Source: Aequorivita sp. | Lineage (GTDB): Bacteria > Bacteroidota > Bacteroidia > Flavobacteriales > Flavobacteriaceae | Reading direction: 5' to 3' | NCBI GenBank assembly: GCA_020435865.1 | Contig: JAGQYZ010000162.1 | Location: 1 to 8,304, forward strand | DNA: 8,304 nucleotides | Notes under the pieces: model-generated | Databases searched by the model: none | Told to the model about the DNA's origin: nothing | What the model saw: only the letters and a program-made list of their open reading frames with translations | Translations under genes and position numbers: made by a program | In this document: positions 1 through 6,123 of the stretch, in pieces | Layout of the letters: every line of letters begins with the position of its first letter | How positions within the stretch are numbered: the stretch's first letter is position 1

Positions 1-697
1 TAAAAAGTCCAATTTCGTCAATGATGCTTTGCGAATTCAGCGTACGTATGTAGGGCATTCCTGAAGTGTGCACTGTTACGCCCGTATCTGCCTCAAATTT
101 TTTGATAAGAGGAATCAGGTCTTCCGTCACAAAATCTTTTCGTTCGGCTGTGTTTACAATGTCTTTTTTAAGATAAATTGCAGAGCGGATGCTTTTCTTG
201 TCTGGACTATAAATGAGTCCATCATAAAAAGGAAGTCTGTTAAAAAGTTCGTCTTTATAACCCGCAAGGTTCACATCCGTAAAAATCGAATCGTGAATAA
301 ACGGCACTAACTCAAACCCAGTAGTGTCCTTTTTCTTTTCCAGCTTTTTCAGGTTCCCTACAGAAAGAGTAAGTTCCACCTCGCTAAATTTGCCAATGTC
401 TTTAGTGAGCTGGTTCCAAGCCTTAAATTTTTTAGGTGTAAAGATTGTAGAATCCTTTACCCCCACTACAATCAAGTTGCCCTCTTCACCAAAATGTTTT
501 AGAAATTCGTCATATTGAAGATTCACAGGGTGGTCATCTGGCAATAAATTCGCCTCCGTATAGGTGAAGCGCATGTTCTTCCACTGAAGCGCCAGTAGCA
601 CAGTAATTCCTGCTATAACAATTAAAATCGCGGTTCGGTTCCGCAAAATAAAACGAGCCACCCAGCCCCAAAACCCAATACTAAAAAGTTTATTCAA
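1..697 (-). CDS. RND/MMPL-superfamily exporter, N-terminal part (cut by left window edge)
   Basis: This is an inner-membrane transporter of the RND superfamily, MMPL-like branch, probably driven by the proton gradient; its substrate is unknown. The 232 codons present begin MNKLFSIGFWGWVARFILRN. A first membrane helix follows at about residues 23-39 (rich in I, V, L), then the start of the large periplasmic loop. That loop contains NLLPDDHPVN and a conserved-looking FGEEGNLIVVGV stretch near residue 70. The visible part stops at SGMPYIRTLNSQSIIDEIGLF, just before the expected second helix; such proteins usually run to about 750-800 residues, so most of the gene lies outside. The start codon is TTG: no ATG is available, an in-frame stop lies three codons upstream of it, and a good -7 promoter box sits 22 bases upstream. 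The N-terminus also matches the form I recall for flavobacterial homologues. The family call is firm, the substrate is not. Confidence 0.9.
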   Translation of the reverse strand, partial: MNKLFSIGFWGWVARFILRNRTAILIVIAGITVLLALQWKNMRFTYTEANLLPDDHPVNLQYDEFLKHFGEEGNLIVVGVKDSTIFTPKKFKAWNQLTKDIGKFSEVELTLSVGNLKKLEKKKDTTGFELVPFIHDSIFTDVNLAGYKDELFNRLPFYDGLIYSPDKKSIRSAIYLKKDIVNTAERKDFVTEDLIPLIKKFEADTGVTVHTSGMPYIRTLNSQSIIDEIGLF

Positions 698-718
698 AAC
701 AAATTTTTATAGACTTCG

Positions 719-748
719 CAAAGGTACATATTTGCAATAACTGACGAA
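719..748 (-). promoter_or_regulatory. Bacteroidota-type promoter of the RND exporter gene
   Basis: On the minus strand a perfect -7 element TACCTTTG (positions 726-719) fits the Bacteroidota consensus TAnnTTTG. A TTC triplet (748-746) lies 19 bases upstream in the place of the -33 TTG, a two-of-three match. Transcription would begin around 710-715, leaving a very short leader before the TTG start at 697. This supports that start and rules out a start further upstream. Confidence 0.65.
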
Positions 749-965
749 TCTATTTTTGGGTAATTTAAGAAGTTGAAAGCATTAGAAATCCTTTTTGTAG
801 ATTTACCAAGATAAATGATCAGATTATGTTTTGGATAGAAATGGTGAACTTAAGTCTTTCTGATTGATTTGATTCAAATTTTTTTAAAACGCTTTTAATT
901 TTGAGTTTTAAATCTAAAAACATTAAACAGTCAATATTTCGTCCTCCACTTCGTGCCTTCTAGAG
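749..965. other. AT-rich intergenic stretch, no gene seen
   Basis: No convincing reading frame, tRNA-like fold or strong terminator is visible on either strand. It has runs of T and A and a few near-matches to the -7 consensus (for example TAGATTTA at 799-806), none with a good partner. It separates the RND promoter from the repeat-bearing block to the right. Confidence 0.5.
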
Positions 966-987
966 CTTTAACAAATAAGGAAAACCT
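966..987. repeat. Left copy of imperfect direct repeat flanking the 21-base array
   Basis: The stretch starts CTTTAACAA and continues to GGAAAACCT. A related copy is at 1227-1249. The first nine bases are identical and the rest match at 9 of 13 positions with one single-base gap. The two copies bracket the tandem array, so they may be array-edge sequence, remnants of a longer duplication, or target-like repeats of an inserted block. Confidence 0.45.
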
Positions 988-1003
988 CATAAAAAGGAAG
1001 GTT

Positions 1004-1026
1004 AAAATGCACAAAACAGGCATTTT
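1004..1026. other. Small hairpin at the left edge of the array
   Basis: AAAATGC (1004-1010) pairs with GCATTTT (1020-1026) around a nine-base loop. On the minus strand the stem ends in four U and would lie downstream of any transcript crossing the array, so a weak terminator is possible. The stem is short and only two of its seven pairs are G-C, so the function is doubtful. Confidence 0.3.
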
Positions 1027-1228
1027 GCTTTTCAAAATCTCCAAACACATTTTCAAGAGCTCCAATAATATTTTTAAATACTCCTTTTTTATTTTCAAAA
1101 ATTATTAATATTTTAGTAAAAATTTTCAAAGTATAGGTAAAAATTCCTAACATATTCTTAGATACTCCTAACTTGTTTTTAGAATTTTCTAAGATGTTTT
1201 TAAAATCTCCCAACTCGTTTCTAAAACT
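1019..1228. repeat. Degenerate tandem array, ten 21-base units, encoding a heptad on the minus strand
   Basis: The unit boundaries fall at 1019, 1040, 1061, 1082, 1103, 1124, 1145, 1166, 1187 and 1208, with no insertions or deletions. The triplet TCC recurs exactly at 1040, 1061, 1082, 1145, 1166 and 1208. Read on the minus strand the array is open throughout and gives SFRNELG, DFKNILE, NSKNKLG, VSKNMLG, IFTYTLK, IFTKILI, IFENKKG, VFKNIIG, ALENVFG and DFEKQNA, a consensus of x-F-K-N-x-L-G. The two central units (1103-1144) are the most diverged. The minus frame is closed by a stop just before the first unit and its only early start is TTG at 1213. The first in-frame ATG is at 1153, inside unit 4, and the frame ends at 968. 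Whether it is translated is unclear, so I list it as a repeat, not a gene. It is not a CRISPR array: the units are contiguous with no unique spacers. Confidence 0.85.
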
Positions 1229-1249
1229 TTAACAAGTGGCGAAAAGCCT
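1227..1249. repeat. Right copy of imperfect direct repeat flanking the array
   Basis: CTTTAACAA is followed by a diverged middle and then GAAAAGCCT, matching 966-987 as described there. It lies between the array and the helix-turn-helix gene, 32 bases before that gene's ATG, so it is part of that gene's upstream region. Confidence 0.45.
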
Positions 1250-1281
1250 AGACCAACTATTAACTTTTAAAACACAACAAG

Positions 1282-1641
1282 ATGATAACACTAAACCAAA
1301 AACAAATCTTTCATGCTCGCGGTATAGACAAAGGCTACAGCTGGATGGTAAAACACGGCATAGCCTATCACACGGCAAACCACATCCTTTTCAAGAACCC
1401 TCGTTCGCTCCGTTTTGACCACATAGAAATACTCTGTAAAAATCTAGTCTGCGAGCCCAGTGACCTATTTACTTATACGCCAGACAATCAACGCCACCTG
1501 CCAGATTCACATCCCTTAAACAAATTAATAAGAGATAAAGAAGAAGATTCCCTAAAACAGACCATAAGCCACTTAAGTTATCAGGAACTTATAGAAATTA
1601 AAAATTTCATCAGTACCCAAAAAACTTCACGGCGCAGGTAA
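1282..1641 (+). CDS. Small Cro/C1-type (XRE-like) helix-turn-helix regulator
   Basis: A 119-residue, probably DNA-binding, cytoplasmic protein. Residues 5-65 look like the Xre-like HTH domain common in Flavobacteriia. The start (NQKQIFHARGIDKGYSWMVK) is followed by GIAYHTANHIL as the probable turn and recognition helix (about 26-37). Then come RSLRFDHIEILCKNLVCEPSDLFTYTPD (42-68), with the typical pairing of a conserved Cys at 52 and 'CEPSDL' at 57-62. HPLNKLIRD and a helical tail (about 90-113, SYQELIEIKNFI) resemble the C-terminal part of the family, and the end is basic (KTSRRR). The ATG at 1282 fits the usual N-terminus. The gene stands alone on the plus strand, behind the 21-base array, and faces the barrel-protein gene tail to tail with 107 bases between. 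No clear -7 box or terminator was found for it. The target is unknown; autoregulation through the upstream repeats is a guess. Confidence 0.8.
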   Translation: MITLNQKQIFHARGIDKGYSWMVKHGIAYHTANHILFKNPRSLRFDHIEILCKNLVCEPSDLFTYTPDNQRHLPDSHPLNKLIRDKEEDSLKQTISHLSYQELIEIKNFISTQKTSRRR

Positions 1642-1748
1642 CAGAAGTTTACAAAACGTAACGAACTTTTAGTAAGTGTAAATAGGGAGCAGATATAAAA
1701 AATACCAAAAGACCTCTGTATAGATTATTTAAGGAAGCAAATAAGCTA

Positions 1749-3032
1749 CTAAATCTTCAAATTAAAAGTAAACTTAAAGGAAATATTATTGTCAAAATTG
1801 GGCAAGTTGTAGTAGCCATACCTATAGGCAAAGCTTAGCCCAAAACCGAGGATAATCTTGTTCAGTTCTAAGCCCGCTTCATTATAAAAATGATCTAGAG
1901 TATTAAAAGAAACCCCAAAATGGCGATCAATATCACTTATACTGCCAATAGCATTCCGAGAGATCAACACCATTTCCGGTTTCCACTTTTCTGCAAGTTT
2001 AAACCTTCTAAAAGTGTGTTTTATTTGTAACATTGCTAATTTATCTGAGTAAAACTCCCCAAAATACATCGTCTCAAAACTCTGCACTCCTGCCACAGAA
2101 AACCGCCTCATAATACTACTTTTAGTAGGCTGATTTGGGAAGGCGTGAAATAGATGGGTTAAAGGTACATCGCCTGTAGCAAGTTCACCTTGCAACAGAA
2201 AACTTGTTGAAGAAAGACGCTTGCGTTCAATTTCATAATCCAACTTTAGTGCAAATTTTGCATAATTAAAGTCGCTCTCAGCAACCCCTTTAAATCCTTT
2301 CGTAATTTGCGCACTCACTTTAGGCAAAACATCAGAAACCACCTTCTTACCATCATCGTTTAAAATTGTATCTGTTTGCAACTTCACCTGAACAGAAAGA
2401 ATAGCCTCCGAAAGCATATACTCTTTATAGCCCTTACCGTCTTTTATAAAATAATAATTCTCAATATTAGTAACGTCTGAATGGGCTACCCGAAACTCTG
2501 TAAGTAATTTTGGCGAAAGCTCACTCTGTATGTTGGCCTGCCATTGCTTGTATTTATAAAATTGGATAATATTAATAAGCCGCGGTTCAAAAAGAGAATA
2601 AAACCGCGCATCGGTTAAAAAATCATAAGTCCCAATTTCTTTTATGTCGTCTGTGTAATAAAGGCTCACCCACGTTTTCTTTTCTTTGTTTACCAATGCA
2701 CTTGCGCCGAGGCTATACTTAAAGGCATCATCCTTAAATCCGTAAACTACGTAGCCGCCCAGTTTGTAATTTTCAAATAGTTTTTCATTGGTAACCCCAC
2801 CCAATCCAAGGCGAAATCCCTCATAGTTGTTATATTTAATAAGTGTTTTAAGGTCAATATTGAAAAAACCAATAGGAAGATAACCTGTTGTAAGAGGATG
2901 CCCTTTTTTCTTAGAAAATTCGGAAAGGTTTTTTTTTATTCCGGAAACAGAATCTTTCTTAGTTCCATCAATTTCTTGCGCAAAAGCCGAAAGCCCAATA
3001 AGCAATGAAAGAAGGAACATTATTTTGCGCAT
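1749..3032 (-). CDS. Exported outer-membrane beta-barrel protein, DUF5686-like C-terminal region
   Basis: A 427-residue protein with a clear signal peptide (MRKIMFLLSLLIGLSAFAQ, cleavage expected after AFAQ), then a polar linker to about residue 45. From TGYLPIGFFNIDLKTLIKY onward it reads like the barrel part of DUF5686-type proteins. The strongest stretches are YNNYEGFRLGLGG (67-79) and GYVVYGFKDDAFKYSLG (93-109), and the chain ends in alternating, aromatic-rich strands (ISFKFTFNLKI). Full-size DUF5686 proteins are around 800 residues and carry an N-terminal carboxypeptidase-regulatory-like domain. Here that half is absent while the signal peptide is intact, so this is a natural short form, not an obvious pseudogene. 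It should sit in the outer membrane; its role is unknown. It lies downstream of frr but behind a terminator, so it is probably transcribed separately. Stop codon TAG. The family assignment is from memory of motif appearance. Confidence 0.75.
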   Translation of the reverse strand: MRKIMFLLSLLIGLSAFAQEIDGTKKDSVSGIKKNLSEFSKKKGHPLTTGYLPIGFFNIDLKTLIKYNNYEGFRLGLGGVTNEKLFENYKLGGYVVYGFKDDAFKYSLGASALVNKEKKTWVSLYYTDDIKEIGTYDFLTDARFYSLFEPRLINIIQFYKYKQWQANIQSELSPKLLTEFRVAHSDVTNIENYYFIKDGKGYKEYMLSEAILSVQVKLQTDTILNDDGKKVVSDVLPKVSAQITKGFKGVAESDFNYAKFALKLDYEIERKRLSSTSFLLQGELATGDVPLTHLFHAFPNQPTKSSIMRRFSVAGVQSFETMYFGEFYSDKLAMLQIKHTFRRFKLAEKWKPEMVLISRNAIGSISDIDRHFGVSFNTLDHFYNEAGLELNKIILGFGLSFAYRYGYYNLPNFDNNISFKFTFNLKI

Positions 3033-3040
3033 AGCTTGTG

Positions 3041-3056
3041 ATAGAAAAGTTTCTAT
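3041..3056. repeat. Perfect short palindrome in the leader of the barrel-protein gene
   Basis: ATAGAAA (3041-3047) and TTTCTAT (3050-3056) form a perfect inverted repeat around AG, ending eight bases before the ATG codon at 3032. It could be an operator half-site pair or a small hairpin occluding the start. Its AT-richness makes chance occurrence plausible. Confidence 0.3.
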
Positions 3057-3065
3057 AGTATTAAA

Positions 3066-3096
3066 AGTAAAAAGAAAGCGGCACAGTTGCCGCTTT
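3066..3096 (-). terminator. Intrinsic terminator after frr
   Basis: On the minus strand a nine-base-pair stem (AAAGCGGCA/TGCCGCTTT, arms 3096-3088 and 3083-3075, loop of four) is followed by CTTTTTAC. It begins 27 bases after the frr stop codon and should end the pyrH-frr transcript before the barrel-protein gene. Confidence 0.85.
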
Positions 3097-3123
3097 TGTT
3101 GTCTTTAGTTTAAGGAAACGTTA

Positions 3124-3678
3124 TTATACCGTCATTATTTCCTTTTCCTTTTTCGCCAATATCTCATCAATCTTTTTGATGTGTTGGTCCGTCATTTCCT
3201 GAATATCGCCTTCCAAGCTTTTTTTAAGATCTTCTGAAATGTCCAAAGCTTTAAGGTCGTTATTGGCATTTTTTCGGTCGTTACGGACTCCGATTTTTGC
3301 TTCCTCTGCAGCTGATTTTGCTTGTTTTGCAAGTTCTCTTCTGCGTTCCTCGGTTAATGGTGGAACAGATATTATTACGCTTTCCCCATTGTTCATTGGG
3401 TTAAAACCGATGTTTGCTAAATGAATTCCACGTTCAATTTCAGGAATCATCGCTTTTTCCCAGGGTTGGATAGTAATGGTCATTCCATCTGGCGTGGTAA
3501 CATTTGCAACTTGGCTCAATGGAGTCTGGCTTCCATAATAATCTACCATTACACTTCCTACCATAGATGGTGAAGCTTTCCCGGCACGAATATTTACCAA
3601 TTCTTTTTCAAGATGCTTCAGGGCGTTGCCCATAGCTTCTTTTGTGCCTTCAAGAATAAAATCTATTTCGTCTTCCAT
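3124..3678 (-). CDS. frr: Ribosome recycling factor (RRF)
   Basis: With EF-G, this cytoplasmic factor splits the post-termination ribosome. Its 184 residues are close to the 185 of E. coli RRF. Visible family marks are LVNIRAGKASP (27-37, first long helix of the three-helix bundle), VDYYGSQTPLSQVANV (45-60, start of the beta domain), PPLTEERRRELAK (106-118) and VRNDRKNAN (131-139). The last carries Arg132, the key arginine of the ribosome-binding face. The C-terminal helix ends KKIDEILAKKEKEIMTV. The ATG at 3678 gives the usual N-terminus. It follows pyrH by 90 bases on the same strand, the order seen in most bacteria, and the interval holds a long palindrome. No strong independent promoter was found, so co-transcription with pyrH is likely. 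Confidence 0.98.
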   Translation of the reverse strand: MEDEIDFILEGTKEAMGNALKHLEKELVNIRAGKASPSMVGSVMVDYYGSQTPLSQVANVTTPDGMTITIQPWEKAMIPEIERGIHLANIGFNPMNNGESVIISVPPLTEERRRELAKQAKSAAEEAKIGVRNDRKNANNDLKALDISEDLKKSLEGDIQEMTDQHIKKIDEILAKKEKEIMTV

Positions 3679-3715
3679 GTTAATTCAATATTCCAAGTTC
3701 AAAATTCAGTATTTT

Positions 3716-3761
3716 ACCACAAACTCACGAATAAAATATAAAAAATTTGTGCGTATGTGGT
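3716..3761. repeat. Imperfect palindrome (17-base arms) between pyrH and frr
   Basis: The arms 3716-3732 (ACCACAAACTCACGAAT) and 3745-3761 (ATTTGTGCGTATGTGGT) pair with two mismatches and one G-U around a 12-base A-rich loop. No U-run follows on either strand, so it is not a normal terminator. The CACGAAT and TGTGGT words resemble dispersed REP-like intergenic palindromes that I recall from flavobacterial genomes. It could also act as an RNA processing site or transcript stabiliser between the two genes. Confidence 0.6.
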
Positions 3762-3768
3762 GATACTT

Positions 3769-4476
3769 TTATAAATTCACTTTTGTGCCTATATTTTCTC
3801 CGGAAACTACTTTCAAAAGATTTCCTTTGGTATTCATATCAAAAACGATGATGGGCAATTCGTTTTCTTGGCTCAAGGTGAAAGCGGTGGTGTCCATAAC
3901 TTTCAATCCTTTCTGCAACACTTCTTTAAAACTAATAAAATCAAATTTTGTTGCAAGCTTATCTTTTTCAGGGTCGCTTGTATAAATTCCATCTACACGT
4001 GTTCCTTTCAAAATAACATCTGCACTAATCTCAATAGCCCTTAAGACCGCTGCCGAATCTGTTGTGAAATAAGGATTTCCTGTTCCACCGCCAAAAATCA
4101 CTACACGTCCTTTTTCTAAATGGCGAATTGCTTTTCTGCGAATAAAAGGCTCCGCAACTTCATTGATGTTGATGGCGCTTTGCAAACGTGTGGGAACATC
4201 TTCGTTCTCCAGTGCACTTTGCAATGCCAATCCATTAATTACGGTAGCAAGCATTCCCATATGGTCGCCCTGCACACGATCCATCCCGCTGCTTGCGCCA
4301 GACAATCCTCTAAAAATGTTGCCGCCGCCAATAACGATAGCCACTTCAACACCTTTGGTGGTAATTTGTTTTATCTCTTGGGCGTATTCTTTAAGCCGAA
4401 CCGGATCAATTCCATATTGTTGATCGCCCATTAAGGCTTCGCCTGAAAGTTTTAAAAGGATTCTATTGTACTGCAT
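3769..4476 (-). CDS. pyrH: UMP kinase (uridylate kinase)
   Basis: Phosphorylates UMP to UDP with ATP in pyrimidine nucleotide synthesis; bacterial forms are hexameric amino-acid-kinase-fold enzymes, usually inhibited by UTP. With the start at 4476 the protein has 235 residues, standard for the family. Visible motifs: [10 protein letters not shown] (6-15, with Lys9 and Ser11-Gly12 in the phosphate loop), IGGGNIFRG (49-57), [13 protein letters not shown] (66-78), [16 protein letters not shown] (128-143) and [16 protein letters not shown] (157-172). A longer reading from a TTG at 4497 adds seven residues (MPKQTRY), but that TTG lies inside a perfect -7 promoter box, so ATG 4476 is preferred. It heads the pyrH-frr pair and diverges from the M23 peptidase gene. 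Nothing appears missing. Confidence 0.98.
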   Translation of the reverse strand: MQYNRILLKLSGEALMGDQQYGIDPVRLKEYAQEIKQITTKGVEVAIVIGGGNIFRGLSGASSGMDRVQGDHMGMLATVINGLALQSALENEDVPTRLQSAININEVAEPFIRRKAIRHLEKGRVVIFGGGTGNPYFTTDSAAVLRAIEISADVILKGTRVDGIYTSDPEKDKLATKFDFISFKEVLQKGLKVMDTTAFTLSQENELPIIVFDMNTKGNLLKVVSGENIGTKVNL

Positions 4477-4494
4477 ATATCTGGTTTGCTTCGG

Positions 4495-4526
4495 CAAAAA
4501 TAAAGAAAATTATTGATGCGTTGTAA
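4495..4526 (-). promoter_or_regulatory. Promoter of pyrH
   Basis: On the minus strand TATTTTTG (4502-4495) is a perfect match to the Bacteroidota -7 consensus TAnnTTTG. A TTA triplet (4526-4524) lies 21 bases upstream in place of the -33 TTG. Transcription would start near 4488-4491, about 12-15 bases before the ATG at 4476. This gives pyrH-frr its own promoter, as expected given that the peptidase gene separates it from tsf. Confidence 0.65.
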
Positions 4527-4648
4527 GTAATTAAAAAAAGTGTTACTTGGGTAAAAAACCCTTCCAGATTCTCATAAATGAATGATGACAATTCGGTTTT
4601 ATTTCGATGTAGCGATAAAGCATACAATAATCCTTAAAAAATTACATT

Positions 4649-6040
4649 ATGAGATCAAAACTATCCATTCTATTCTTGGGAATATCATTTTGCATGTTTT
4701 CCCAATCATCAACTATTAAAAACCTACCAACAGTTTACTTTCAGCCTGCATCATTTGAAAAAACAGAATGCATAACTGATGCACAGCGCACAGAAGTTCG
4801 AAAGCAAATTGCCCTAAACAAACAAAAAATTCTTAAAACAAATCCAACTGCCTTCCTGCACAGAGGAAATTCCCCCCTTTTTATTTTACCTATTCGTCAT
4901 AAAGCAGATTTCAATGATTATGGCTACTATACCATAAACAACCAAGTGGATCAAGACCTTATTCCCAATGGGCATCTTTTGGATTATGAATGTGGACAGC
5001 GCACTTATGATTGGGTAAATGGTAACCATGAGGGTACAGATTATGTGCTTTGGCCTTACCCTTGGAAACGTATGCAGGAAGAAGTGATGGAAGTCATTGC
5101 CGCTGCTCCGGGAATTATTATTGACAAAAGGGATGGCAATTTTGATTTGAACTGTGATAACAATGGAAACCCAAATTGGAACGGAATAATAATTGAACAT
5201 GCTGACGGTTCTCAAGCCTGGTATTGGCATTTTAAGGATGGTGCCATCACTTCAAAAAACATTGGAGATACGGTTTCAGAAGGAGAGTATTTGGGCGCGG
5301 CCGGTAGCTCTGGTAGTAGTACCATTCCGCATTTACATTTTGAGGTCTATGATGCAAACAATAATCTGATAGACCCTTACGAAGGCCCTTGTAACAGTAT
5401 GAATGCAAACAGCTGGTGGGTAAACCAACCCAATTATTACGTTCCCGAAATTAATAGGCTTTCTACCCATAACTCAAGCAATTTTGATGATGAATGTGGC
5501 GTGGTGGAGAATACCTATGAAGAGCTGAATTTTATACCCGGGGAAACCGTTTTCTTCCGAATTTTTTACAGAGATATTCAAACCGATGACGATACCCACA
5601 TCGTGGTGCGAAAACCAGATAATTCAATTCTGTATGATTATATTTTCACCTCTCCCTGGCAAACTTATACCGCTGCCTATGCCGAATGGCAATATCCTGT
5701 GGACAATACGTGGCCCGATGGGGTTTATACAATTACTGCTGATTTTGGCGGCAATAGCTATCAAACTATTTTTGGTGTAAATACAAATCTTGGAGTGGAA
5801 GATGTGAAACCTTTAGCAATAATGGTTTATCCAAACCCGACTTCAGGAAAGGTCAGCATTGAGGCAAGTTCACAAATTGAAAGTGTCGTGCTATATGATC
5901 TATTAGGAAGAAAAGTAATGGAAGCCTCTCCTGTAACTAAAAATACCGAGCTTAACCTAGCTTCCTTAAATGCAGGAATGTATGTAGCTGTTGTTTCTTC
6001 GGAAGGGAAAAGAACGGTAATGAAAATAGTAAAGGATTGA
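4649..6040 (+). CDS. Secreted M23/LytM zinc metallopeptidase with T9SS sorting domain
   Basis: A 463-residue exported protein. A signal peptide covers about residues 1-19 (MRSKLSILFLGISFCMFSQ). The M23 catalytic domain spans about 125-245 with the LytM ligand set intact: H127 and D131 in HEGTD, H194 in WYWHF, and H228/H230 in PHLHFEV. H127, D131 and H230 would bind zinc, with H228 and H194 assisting catalysis. A beta-sandwich-like region follows at about 285-377. Residues 388-463 (VYPNPTSGKVSI, YDLLGRKV, LNAGMYVAVV, ending VMKIVKD) form a type A T9SS sorting domain, so the protein should cross the outer membrane and be released or surface-attached. M23 enzymes cut peptidoglycan cross-bridges or glycine-rich peptides; the substrate here is unknown. 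The gene stands alone in plus orientation between tsf and pyrH and ends at a bidirectional terminator. I found no good -7 box in the 150 bases shared with pyrH. Confidence 0.95.
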   Translation: MRSKLSILFLGISFCMFSQSSTIKNLPTVYFQPASFEKTECITDAQRTEVRKQIALNKQKILKTNPTAFLHRGNSPLFILPIRHKADFNDYGYYTINNQVDQDLIPNGHLLDYECGQRTYDWVNGNHEGTDYVLWPYPWKRMQEEVMEVIAAAPGIIIDKRDGNFDLNCDNNGNPNWNGIIIEHADGSQAWYWHFKDGAITSKNIGDTVSEGEYLGAAGSSGSSTIPHLHFEVYDANNNLIDPYEGPCNSMNANSWWVNQPNYYVPEINRLSTHNSSNFDDECGVVENTYEELNFIPGETVFFRIFYRDIQTDDDTHIVVRKPDNSILYDYIFTSPWQTYTAAYAEWQYPVDNTWPDGVYTITADFGGNSYQTIFGVNTNLGVEDVKPLAIMVYPNPTSGKVSIEASSQIESVVLYDLLGRKVMEASPVTKNTELNLASLNAGMYVAVVSSEGKRTVMKIVKD

Positions 6041-6069
6041 TATAATTTTTGTCAAAATTACTATACAAA

Positions 6070-6101
6070 AAAAAGAGGCTGATTAATTTCAGCCTCTTTT
6101 T
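6070..6101. terminator. Strong bidirectional terminator between the peptidase gene and tsf
   Basis: Thirteen-base perfect arms (6070-6082 and 6089-6101) around a six-base loop, with a GAGGCTGA/TCAGCCTC core flanked by A and T runs on either side. It begins 29 bases after the peptidase stop codon and lies 22 bases beyond the tsf stop codon, so it ends both convergent transcripts. Confidence 0.92.
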
Positions 6102-6123
6102 AGTTTTAAATATTCTTAAAAGC

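Noticed and set aside
68..518. Plus-strand reading frames at the left edge
   Set aside because: They are antisense to the RND exporter gene, whose protein is clearly recognisable.
968..1213. Reading frame on the minus strand as an ordinary gene
   Set aside because: It is the 21-base array read in its open frame. Its start would be TTG, with no visible promoter, and the segment beyond the array looks random. Kept as a repeat with a possible peptide.
1019..1228. CRISPR array
   Set aside because: The units are contiguous, degenerate and without unique spacers, and no cas gene is present.
1236..1418. Reading frame starting GTG that overlaps the HTH gene
   Set aside because: It overlaps the start of a well-supported gene in another frame and resembles no known family. 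A short leader peptide at its beginning cannot be excluded but has no support.
1642..1748. Search for a terminator between the convergent HTH and barrel genes
   Set aside because: No stem with a U-run was found, so none is listed.
4120..4434. Plus-strand reading frames within pyrH
   Set aside because: They are antisense to a fully conserved UMP kinase gene and lack family features.
4549..4561. GGGT/ACCC mini-hairpin between pyrH and the peptidase gene
   Set aside because: Only four base pairs with an A loop; too small to assign a role.
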